Origin: an uncultured Coprococcus sp.
Lineage (GTDB): Bacteria; Bacillota_A; Clostridia; Lachnospirales; Lachnospiraceae
NCBI GenBank assembly: GCA_900767685.1
Contig: CAAGAB010000252.1
Coordinates: forward strand, 1 to 16,516
Length of the DNA stretch: 16,516 nt
Direction of reading: 5' to 3'
The notes beneath the pieces are model-generated. The model saw only the letters and a list, made by a program, of their open reading frames with translations. It was not told the DNA's origin and did not search any database. Both the position numbers and the translations under genes were made by a program. Below are positions 6,409 through 15,667 of the stretch, piece after piece (positions within the stretch are counted from its first letter, which is position 1; every line of letters starts with the position of its first letter).

Positions 6409-7668
6409 TTATTTCTTAATCGCAAATACAACAGTTGTAAGATTTCCTGCCTTATCCTTCACCTTGAGTGTATACTTTCCAGGCTTTGTGACTGTCACAA
6501 CTGACTTTATAGACTTACCATTTAATGTTGCCTTATAGAGTCCGCTTCCGCCCTTATTGTCCTTGAGTGTGATCTTCACTGACTTCTTATATATCTGATT
6601 GTGCTTAACGCCGGATACAATTGGCTTTGTCTTATCAATGATAAACACTGCAGATGTAACATTTCCCGCTTTGTCAGCAACCTTTAATGTATATTTACCA
6701 TTCTTAGTGATCACGGAACCGCTCTTTACTCTCTTTCCATTTAATGTTGCAGCTTTGATACCGCTTCCGCCTTTGTTGTCACTGAACGCAATCTTTACAG
6801 ACTTATTGTATAATACATTATTCCTAACACCTGAAATAACCGGCTTTGTAGTATCTATGCAATTAACCTTTATTCTCCTATAGGCATATACATCTTTACC
6901 CCATGTAGCATGTGATTCGGCTGTAACCTGTACAACATACCAGCCATTTTCTTTTACCGTATAACTAGCTGTACTTGAAATATCTGTGTATTCGCTACTA
7001 TAATTTCCCCAGTCTATTACATTTTCATTGTTTCCCTTTGCTATCTTGATGGAGCCCTTGCCATTTGCCATCATCTTCTCATCAACCTTTATGACAGCTG
7101 CTGTCTTTGTTTTATTAGGTGTCTGAGTCAGCTTGACTGCATTCTCTTTTGCTATACATCCTATGATCATCTTCTCTGTGTTGGAAGCACTCTTTGTAGA
7201 ATATGAGAAGAGTCCCTCCATTTTGATGTAATATGTACCAGCCTTCATCTCATAGAAATCGTCGCTTCCGGCCGCGCTATGTGTAATGATCGCTGTTCCC
7301 ATCGATGCATTGCCATATATATAATAATCTTCATCCCATCCAATATCAGGTCTTTTACCCTCTGTTGATGTCTTGATCCTCACATAACTGTCCTGTGGAA
7401 TAGTGAACTGTCCATATCTCACGCAGCTGTTTGCGTCTGATGCTTTTGCATTCCATTTGATCCCCCACGTGAGCTCAGCCTTCAGATCATAATCATCCAT
7501 ATCACTCAGCACTGTTACAGGAAGTTTCTGAAAACTGACCGCTGCACTCTCTGCCTCACTCTCTGTCACTGTCTCCTGTGCTGCTGAAACATTCAACACA
7601 GGCACTGCCATAGTTGACACAGCCATTATTCCCGCGATGGCTGCAACCGCGATCTTCTTTCTCATCAT
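6409..7668 (-). CDS. Secreted protein with two tandem C-terminal Ig-like repeats
   Basis: This 419-residue protein is predicted to be secreted. Residues 1-29 form a Sec signal peptide (MRKKIAVAAIAGIMAVSTMA, cleavage probable after VSAA). Residues about 45-175 resemble a PPC-like beta-sandwich (YGQFTIPQDSYVRIKT, then MKAGTYYIKMEG), though this fold call is tentative. About 190-271 form a second beta-rich segment (NGWYVVQVTAES). Residues 272-344 and 345-418 are two homologous Ig-like units built around TKPxxSGV, SVKI, DNKGGSG, ATLNGK, GKYTLKV and DKAGN. There is no LPXTG motif, cell-wall repeat or second membrane helix, so it is probably released or held by unseen contacts. GGAGAG lies 7-8 nt before the first of two ATGs. 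It forms its own unit, with an extended -10 promoter and a hairpin at the transcript's 5' end. No enzymatic motif is seen; adhesion or scaffolding is possible but unproven. Confidence 0.88.
   Translation of the reverse strand: MMRKKIAVAAIAGIMAVSTMAVPVLNVSAAQETVTESEAESAAVSFQKLPVTVLSDMDDYDLKAELTWGIKWNAKASDANSCVRYGQFTIPQDSYVRIKTSTEGKRPDIGWDEDYYIYGNASMGTAIITHSAAGSDDFYEMKAGTYYIKMEGLFSYSTKSASNTEKMIIGCIAKENAVKLTQTPNKTKTAAVIKVDEKMMANGKGSIKIAKGNNENVIDWGNYSSEYTDISSTASYTVKENGWYVVQVTAESHATWGKDVYAYRRIKVNCIDTTKPVISGVRNNVLYNKSVKIAFSDNKGGSGIKAATLNGKRVKSGSVITKNGKYTLKVADKAGNVTSAVFIIDKTKPIVSGVKHNQIYKKSVKITLKDNKGGSGLYKATLNGKSIKSVVTVTKPGKYTLKVKDKAGNLTTVVFAIKK
6412..6855 (-). repeat. Two coding repeats of an Ig-like domain
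   Basis: Residues 272-344 and 345-418 of the secreted protein align over their full length. Both contain DNKGGSG, then ATLNGK about ten residues later, then GKYTLKV and DKAGN. The units are about 220 bp each and have diverged at many positions, so the duplication is old. Confidence 0.85.
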
Positions 7669-7727
7669 ACTTTTACTCTCCTTTTTCTTTTTTTCTTTTT
7701 GTTTCTTTTTTCTTTTTGCGTTTCATC
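7669..7727 (-). promoter_or_regulatory. Almost pure A/G leader and ribosome binding site
   Basis: The transcript side of this leader is nearly all purine (runs of A broken by single G), ending in AAAAAGGAGAGTAAAAGT before the ATG. The 14-nt block AAAAGGAGAGTAAA is also found just before the purine permease start (9419-9434). An unstructured purine leader usually favours ribosome loading, so strong translation is inferred. Confidence 0.55.
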
Positions 7728-7747
7728 CCTGTCCATATACCGCAGCT

Positions 7748-7771
7748 GGACGTCTGTCTGACCAGACGTCC
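7748..7771 (-). promoter_or_regulatory. 9-bp-stem inverted repeat at the 5' end of the mRNA
   Basis: GGACGTCTG pairs perfectly with CAGACGTCC around a 6-nt loop. It begins 7-8 bp downstream of the TATAAT element, so in RNA it would form right at the 5' end. It may be an mRNA-stabilising hairpin or, as DNA, an operator overlapping the start site. It has no T-tract and is not a terminator. Confidence 0.65.
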
Positions 7772-7778
7772 TGAAGCC

Positions 7779-7807
7779 ATTATATCAAATCTTCTTATCC
7801 TCTTAAA
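7779..7807 (-). promoter_or_regulatory. Extended -10 promoter of the Ig-like gene
   Basis: Reading leftward, TGATATAAT (7787-7779) matches TGnTATAAT fully. The -35 region 17 bp upstream, TTTAAG (7807-7802), is weak, as is common with extended -10 promoters. The start would fall at about 7772-7771. Confidence 0.7.
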
Positions 7808-7856
7808 TAAAAAAGAATACTGGTATGTCGTTTTATCGTGTGAAAAACTGCACTAT

Positions 7857-7889
7857 AAAACGGAGTCTCCCGCTGTCAGGAAACTCCGT
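7857..7889 (-). terminator. Terminator of the purine permease gene
   Basis: ACGGAGT and ACTCCGT pair, continued by TCC/GGA, followed leftward by TTTTAT. On the other strand it is followed by CTTTTAT, so it could work both ways. It lies about 70 nt beyond the permease stop codon. Confidence 0.75.
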
Positions 7890-7960
7890 CTTTTATAATG
7901 TAACCGGATTCACCGATTGTTATTATTTATCATTGGCATAACCAGATGTTTATCCACCTG

Positions 7961-9418
7961 TTACATAGTAACCGAAACGAATTTTACTATGAACAACAGT
8001 GCGATGATCGTTACAACGATATCCTGCTTCTTGTACTTGCCTGTGAACAGTGTGATGAGTACATATGTTATTGCTCCAAGTCCAATACCATTTGAAATTG
8101 AGTATGTCAGTGGCATCATGAGGAATGTTACGAATGCAGGAACTGCTGAACGCATATCTTCCATATCAACCTTTGCAAAGTTCTTAGCCATAAGAACACC
8201 TACAAATATAAGAGCTGGAGCAGTTGCACATGATGGAATGATATTTGCAACTGGGCTGAGGAACAGACATACTGCAAAACAGAGTGCTGTAACTAAACTT
8301 GTAAGACCTGTTCTACCACCGGCTGCGATACCTGATGCTGACTCTACGAATGTTGTACATGTTGATGTACCAAGAAGAGCTCCTGATACAGTACCGATAG
8401 AATCACACATCATACACTCATCAAGCTTCATTGGATCACCCTTCTCATCAAGCATGTCAGCCTGGGAAGCTGCACCGTAAAGAGTTCCGATTGTATCAAA
8501 CATATCTACCAGACAGAAGCTTACAACAAGCATGATTGCTGAGAATACACCGCCGATATACTCTGCTGAGAATGCATCCTTCCATGCCTGTCCCTTAAAT
8601 ACGCCGAGGAATCCGACTGAACCGAAATCCTTGAATGACTGTCCTATTGATGAGAAATCAAAGTTAGGTGCCTGAAGCATCATAACATAATATAAAACTG
8701 TTGATGCAAGGATACCTATGATAATATTACCCTTTACATTGAGTTTTGCAAGAATCGCAATGATTATAAATCCAACAAATGCAACTACCGGAGGAGCTAT
8801 CTGCGCGATTGCCTCCTTTGCGCTTCCAGCACTTGTGATAACACCGTGGAAATCAAAGAACTGCACAAATGTGTATGGATTGTCCTGAATAAGTGTTGCG
8901 TTCTTCAGTCCGATAAGAGCTATGAACAAACCGATACCAGCTGGTATAGACTTCTTCAAACACTCTGGCATTGCCACCGCAATATACTTTCTAAGTCCCG
9001 TCACTGAAAGGATCAGGAATACAAGACCTGATACAAACACTATTACCAGACCCGCCTGATAGCCTCTGATAACACTCACGCCTGCAAATGCAGCACCAGC
9101 TACAAATATAGTACAGAAGAATGAGTTAAGTCCCATTCCACAAGCCTGTGCAAATGGCATGTCTGCAAAGAACGCCATGAGGAGTGTTCCCACTATGGCA
9201 ACTAAAATAGATGCTATGAATACAGCATTCCATACTGTACCGAGCTCGCCAGCCATATCCGGAACTTCCCCCGCCAGCCATCCATTGCTACCCTCTCCTG
9301 CTACCTGATTTGGATTGACCAGAACGATATAAGCCATGGCAAAGAATGTTGTGAGACCTGCCATGATCTCGGTCTTAATCGAAGACCCACGCTCTGAGAT
9401 TTTGAAGAATTTGTCCAT
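7961..9418 (-). CDS. AzgA-type NCS2 purine permease
   Basis: This 485-residue multi-pass membrane protein is predicted to import a purine base (guanine, hypoxanthine or adenine) with protons, feeding purine salvage. It matches the AzgA/PbuG branch of the nucleobase:cation symporter-2 family. The N-terminal cytoplasmic start has GSSIKTEIMAGLTTFFAMAYI; residues 94-101 read GMGLNSFF; 304-312 read VDMFDTIGT; 357-371 read FVESASGIAAGGRTG. The hydrophobicity pattern suggests 12-14 transmembrane segments, and length is typical. The loop after the first helix (about 41-60) looks somewhat long. The ATG is preceded by AAGGAGAG at good spacing. It is a single-gene unit between two terminators. The short leader contains no purine riboswitch that I can recognise. 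The exact purine cannot be assigned from sequence. Confidence 0.9.
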   Translation of the reverse strand: MDKFFKISERGSSIKTEIMAGLTTFFAMAYIVLVNPNQVAGEGSNGWLAGEVPDMAGELGTVWNAVFIASILVAIVGTLLMAFFADMPFAQACGMGLNSFFCTIFVAGAAFAGVSVIRGYQAGLVIVFVSGLVFLILSVTGLRKYIAVAMPECLKKSIPAGIGLFIALIGLKNATLIQDNPYTFVQFFDFHGVITSAGSAKEAIAQIAPPVVAFVGFIIIAILAKLNVKGNIIIGILASTVLYYVMMLQAPNFDFSSIGQSFKDFGSVGFLGVFKGQAWKDAFSAEYIGGVFSAIMLVVSFCLVDMFDTIGTLYGAASQADMLDEKGDPMKLDECMMCDSIGTVSGALLGTSTCTTFVESASGIAAGGRTGLTSLVTALCFAVCLFLSPVANIIPSCATAPALIFVGVLMAKNFAKVDMEDMRSAVPAFVTFLMMPLTYSISNGIGLGAITYVLITLFTGKYKKQDIVVTIIALLFIVKFVSVTM

Positions 9419-9470
9419 GATTTACTCTCCTTTTCTCTTTATAGTATAATATAAACAAATACCCATCTAT

Positions 9471-9498
9471 TCTATATCAATAATTGATATTTTTTCAA
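9471..9498 (-). promoter_or_regulatory. Candidate promoter of the purine permease gene
   Basis: Reading leftward, TTGAAA (9498-9493) and TATAGA (9476-9471) are separated by 16 bp, giving a leader of about 45 nt. The surrounding DNA is very AT-rich, so the assignment is tentative. Confidence 0.45.
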
Positions 9499-9535
9499 CT
9501 ATTTTTTAAAAACCATAAATTTTTTATAAATTTTT

Positions 9536-9594
9536 TTACAAAAAAGCGTCTTCATAGCTATCTTGGATTTTATCCCTCATTAGCTGAAGACGCT
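9536..9594 (-). terminator. Terminator of the galactanase gene
   Basis: AGCGTCTTC (9545-9553) pairs with GAAGACGCT (9586-9594), extended by GCT/AGC past a small bulge. Leftward it is followed by TTTTTTG and a further T-run. It lies 56 nt beyond the galactanase stop. Confidence 0.85.
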
Positions 9595-9649
9595 CTTTCG
9601 CAACGCTTGTCATTTACACGTCGCTTTTAATTTTCATTTTTTATTATTG

Positions 9650-12886
<3,237 letters not shown>

Positions 12887-12942
12887 TTAGTTAATGTGCA
12901 GACACTTTAAGCGCATATGATTCGCTGTATCTGCGTGCAACA

Positions 12943-13097
12943 GTTGCGCAACCGTTTGTTCATCATGTCATTATCTTAACATATTTGTTTTATAGTTACT
13001 ATGTCGCTTATAACCAATATTTTTCTATTTTAATTGTACATTATGTATGTGCATCTGCGCAATACAAGCGCAATTTGTGTGCATTTTCGTGCGCAAC
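12943..13097. promoter_or_regulatory. GCGCAA motif cluster around the galactanase promoter
   Basis: GCGCAA occurs at 12946-12951 (inside the perfect palindrome GTTGCGCAAC, 12943-12952), 13057-13062, 13068-13073 and 13091-13096, all in the same orientation. GCGCAT at 12911 is a partial match. The three right-hand copies lie about 76-115 bp upstream of the inferred start and are spaced 11 and 23 bp, close to one and two helical turns. This suits an activator site; the regulator is unknown. Confidence 0.5.
12989..13017 (-). promoter_or_regulatory. Promoter of the galactanase gene
   Basis: Reading leftward, TTGGTT (13017-13012) and TATAAA (12994-12989) are separated by 17 bp. Transcription would start near 12982, leaving a leader of about 115 nt. 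The imperfect -35 fits a promoter that needs an activator. Confidence 0.6.
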
Positions 13098-13277
13098 TTA
13101 ATAATGTTGTATTATGTTTTTTTTAATATGCACAATTGGAAATCAGCTTTATAAAAAAATGAAATGGGGCTTTTGGCCCCATATATCGATTGATTTGGAA
13201 TTTCTTGAAGGATATCTAGTTTCTACTGTTTAGGAACTCCTGGGATATGTCCGGATTTTGATAAGCTTCCCCTGTCG
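13098..13277. other. 3' region of the kinase gene and upstream end of galactanase region
   Basis: Apart from the terminator at 13151-13182 I see no gene, RNA or repeat here. The 95 nt between the kinase stop and its terminator has no open frame with a ribosome binding site on either strand. Confidence 0.4.
13151..13182 (-). terminator. Terminator of the two-component operon
   Basis: ATGGGGC (13164-13170) pairs with GCCCCAT (13176-13182) around a TTTTG loop. Leftward it is followed by TTCATTTTTTTAT. Confidence 0.85.
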
Positions 13278-14615
13278 TCAAAGCGTTACCATGAACGTAA
13301 TATATCCTTCCTTGTCGCATTTCGCTGTTATCCTGCCCTTATGGGCCTCCACTATTGATTTCGCAAGGGAAAGTCCTATTCCGGAGCCACCGGTCTCGGA
13401 ATTTCTTGAGCTATCCGGTCTGTAAAATCTCTCAAACAGTATATCCTGTGCGCCTTCATCCATTCCTTCTGTAAGATTTCGAAGCACAAATCGCACTTTT
13501 CTGCCATCACGTCTCAGCGATATGTCTATAGGTGCTGTCTCAACCGCATATTTCATGGCATTGTCCACCAATATGCTTATAAGCTGACGAACGGAATTCT
13601 CATCTCCCGTATACTTTATCCCATCCTCAATATCAGCATTTATCTTCTTGCCTCTAACTTCTGACAGGGTACAGAAATGGTCTATCACCTCATAGGCGAC
13701 CTCCGAGAAATCAAACTCGATCTTCTCACTAAGTTCGGGATTCTCGTCCAGTCTTGACAGGGCAACCATCTGACTTGTTAGTGATGTAAGTCTCTTGACC
13801 TGGTCTCTGGTATTCTGAGTCCACTCGCTCTCGCCATTCATCATCTCTATAACCTCTGTATTGGCATCTATTATGGTAAGAGGTGTCTTGATCTCATGGC
13901 TTGCGTCAGTGATAAACCTCTTCTGCTTCTCATAACTCTCAGCCACTGGCTTGAATATCTTCTTTGACCAGAAAAGCACCAGCATGAATACCGCAAGAAA
14001 TCCCAGCAGTGAAACTCCGACGCTATACACCAGCGTATTTTTAAACGACTCTATCTCCTGACGGCAGTCCACAAATATTATCCTGCTTCCACCTGTCTCA
14101 TCATCGCAGTCCGTCACCATATATCTGTATATATCTATGAATCCTTTATCAGTATCGTCATCTATTATCTGATCAGCGTACGATTCTGCATCAGACTCAT
14201 CAACAGCCGCTATATTATCCAGACTATAAGAAACCACAGCCCCTTCTGACACGACCACAGAAAAATATCTGGTCTGAAACGGTGTTTCCGGTGAGAATTT
14301 GTCACCACGCTTCTTATCCGGGTTTGCGGGCGGCTGGATACTTTTGGATCCATCCTGGTTTGCGGTCACATTTTCATCCGACTCTCCTGAGTTCGATGGC
14401 AACTGCCTATCTTTATGATCTGGCATCAGTTCCTTCATAAAATCTCTGCTGTCAAACTGTCCATTGTTATCCGCAAGTTCCTCCAGTGTGTCATCAGCCC
14501 TTGAAACCATACGGACATAATTGGCAACGTTCAATATACTCATTATTACAAACAGGACGCCAAATGTAGACGCCATCGCCGCAAATATAAACCTCTTTCT
14601 AAGATTTTTTATCAT
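13278..14615 (-). CDS. Membrane sensor histidine kinase
   Basis: This 445-residue protein is the sensor partner of the adjacent regulator. Two transmembrane helices (about 8-34 and 193-216) flank an extracytoplasmic sensor of about 155 residues, whose first half is a hydrophilic Asp/Asn/Pro-rich stretch and second half folds-like (TRYFSVVVSEGAVVSYS). The HisKA dimerisation domain carries phospho-acceptor His240 in DASHEIKTPL. The HATPase_c domain has the N-box (Asn352 in LVDNAMKYA), the F-box FERFYRPD, and GGSGIGLSLAKSI (409-421). No HAMP domain is obvious. A GTG at 14633 opens the frame six codons earlier, but AGAGGA sits 6 nt before the ATG at 14615, so the latter is preferred. It lies 37 nt after the regulator gene and shares its operon. 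The signal is unknown. Confidence 0.93.
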   Translation of the reverse strand: MIKNLRKRFIFAAMASTFGVLFVIMSILNVANYVRMVSRADDTLEELADNNGQFDSRDFMKELMPDHKDRQLPSNSGESDENVTANQDGSKSIQPPANPDKKRGDKFSPETPFQTRYFSVVVSEGAVVSYSLDNIAAVDESDAESYADQIIDDDTDKGFIDIYRYMVTDCDDETGGSRIIFVDCRQEIESFKNTLVYSVGVSLLGFLAVFMLVLFWSKKIFKPVAESYEKQKRFITDASHEIKTPLTIIDANTEVIEMMNGESEWTQNTRDQVKRLTSLTSQMVALSRLDENPELSEKIEFDFSEVAYEVIDHFCTLSEVRGKKINADIEDGIKYTGDENSVRQLISILVDNAMKYAVETAPIDISLRRDGRKVRFVLRNLTEGMDEGAQDILFERFYRPDSSRNSETGGSGIGLSLAKSIVEAHKGRITAKCDKEGYITFMVTL

Positions 14616-14652
14616 ATCATATCCTCTTTTCACCTACGCATAAGCTCTAATT

Positions 14653-15327
14653 TTACTCAGAATATTCCAGTGTGTATCCCTGATTTCGGACTGCCTTTAT
14701 CGACACCTTAGAGCCTATCTGTCCCAGTTTTTTTCTGAGATATGATATATTTACCCACACTACGCTTATCTCAGTATCAGTATCATACCCCCATATCTTC
14801 TCCATCATGAGCTCTGCAGATATTATGGATTTCTGATTTGCCATGAGAAGCTCCATGATCTGGTATTCTTTATTCTGTAGCTTGACACTTCCACCGCCAG
14901 AACTGAGTTCATAGTTAAGGCTGTTCAACGCACAGTCACCATATGTCATATCGGTGCTTACAGCCTCGCTCTTTCTTCTGGTTATGGCGCGTATCCTCGC
15001 AAGCAGCTCCTTCATCTCAAATGGCTTTGCAAGGTAATCATCAGCACCGAGATCAAGTCCGTTGATCTTATCATCCGTCTCCGACTTTGCGGTGAGCATT
15101 ATAACAGGCACATCACAGCCCTCCGATCTGATCTTGGACAGCACTGTAAATCCATCCATCTTTGGCATCATGACATCCAGTATAACTCCATCGTATACCC
15201 CCGCCACAATATAATCATAGGCATCCTGCCCATTGTATACCGCATCAACAGAATAATTATTATGTTTCAATATCACCTGAAGGGCACTTGAAAGAGCCTT
15301 CTCATCCTCCGCAAGAAGCAATCTCAT
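14653..15327 (-). CDS. OmpR/PhoB-family response regulator
   Basis: This 224-residue DNA-binding regulator is phosphorylated by the adjacent kinase. The receiver domain (1-115) has the acidic pocket Glu7-Asp8, phospho-acceptor Asp51 in ILDVMMP, Thr79 in MLTAK and Lys101 in AKPF. The C-terminal winged helix (about 127-222) includes LQNKEYQIMELLM and VVWVNISYLRKKLG. All key residues are present, so it should be functional. GGAGATG lies at good spacing before the ATG. It is the first gene of the operon. An 11-bp-spaced direct repeat just upstream suggests autoregulation. No target genes can be named with certainty. Confidence 0.95.
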   Translation of the reverse strand: MRLLLAEDEKALSSALQVILKHNNYSVDAVYNGQDAYDYIVAGVYDGVILDVMMPKMDGFTVLSKIRSEGCDVPVIMLTAKSETDDKINGLDLGADDYLAKPFEMKELLARIRAITRRKSEAVSTDMTYGDCALNSLNYELSSGGGSVKLQNKEYQIMELLMANQKSIISAELMMEKIWGYDTDTEISVVWVNISYLRKKLGQIGSKVSIKAVRNQGYTLEYSE

Positions 15328-15390
15328 ATTTTCATCTCCGTTTCACTTTATTGTCAGACAGCATATGCTTAAGCCATCCTTATAATCCAT

Positions 15391-15422
15391 ATTATAAGTA
15401 CAAAACTTAAATCAAACTTAAA
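15391..15422 (-). promoter_or_regulatory. Promoter with 11-bp-spaced direct repeat (likely regulator box)
   Basis: Reading leftward, TTTAAGTTT occurs at 15422-15414 and 15411-15403, exactly 11 bp apart, followed 6 bp later by TATAAT (15396-15391). Tandem half-sites at 11 bp are the known binding pattern of OmpR/PhoB-type regulators, and the box sits where a -35 element would be. I infer positive autoregulation of the two-component operon. A second -10-like TATAAG lies about 10 bp further downstream. Confidence 0.6.
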
Positions 15423-15534
15423 CTCTCAGGGCATCCGCAATGACCTGTGCAGTCCGCCTATACATACTGTACTTATCCCTGTCCCTTTCTTCAGTATCAT
15501 ATTCATTGCAATTATATTTTACGAGGTACAGCAT
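15418..15534 (-). CDS. Possible 38-residue small ORF
   Basis: An ATG at 15534 opens a 38-codon frame ending in TAA at 15418. Its product would begin MLYLVKYNCNEYDTEERD and end RRTAQVIADALRV. No ribosome binding site is visible, and its stop overlaps the direct repeat of the two-component promoter. It may be chance, a remnant of a lost gene, or a real small protein. I do not recognise it. Confidence 0.2.
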   Translation of the reverse strand: MLYLVKYNCNEYDTEERDRDKYSMYRRTAQVIADALRV

Positions 15535-15586
15535 TTCAACATAAACAGGCGATAAAGAAATCAATAATATATGAAAATTTAAAAAC

Positions 15587-15631
15587 ACAAACAAAAAGCC
15601 TTACGGTCAACTCTGAAGCTAACCGTAAGGC
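15587..15631 (-). terminator. Terminator of tsf
   Basis: GCCTTACGGT (15598-15607) pairs perfectly with ACCGTAAGGC (15622-15631), 10 bp, followed leftward by TTTTTGTTTGTG. It lies about 36 nt beyond the tsf stop codon. Confidence 0.9.
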
Positions 15632-15667
15632 AATCATTCTTATTATATATTCAAATCACAGAACGGA

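Noticed and set aside
9419..9535. Purine riboswitch before the purine permease
   Set aside because: The leader from the candidate promoter is only about 45 nt and shows none of the three-helix junction pattern of purine riboswitches.
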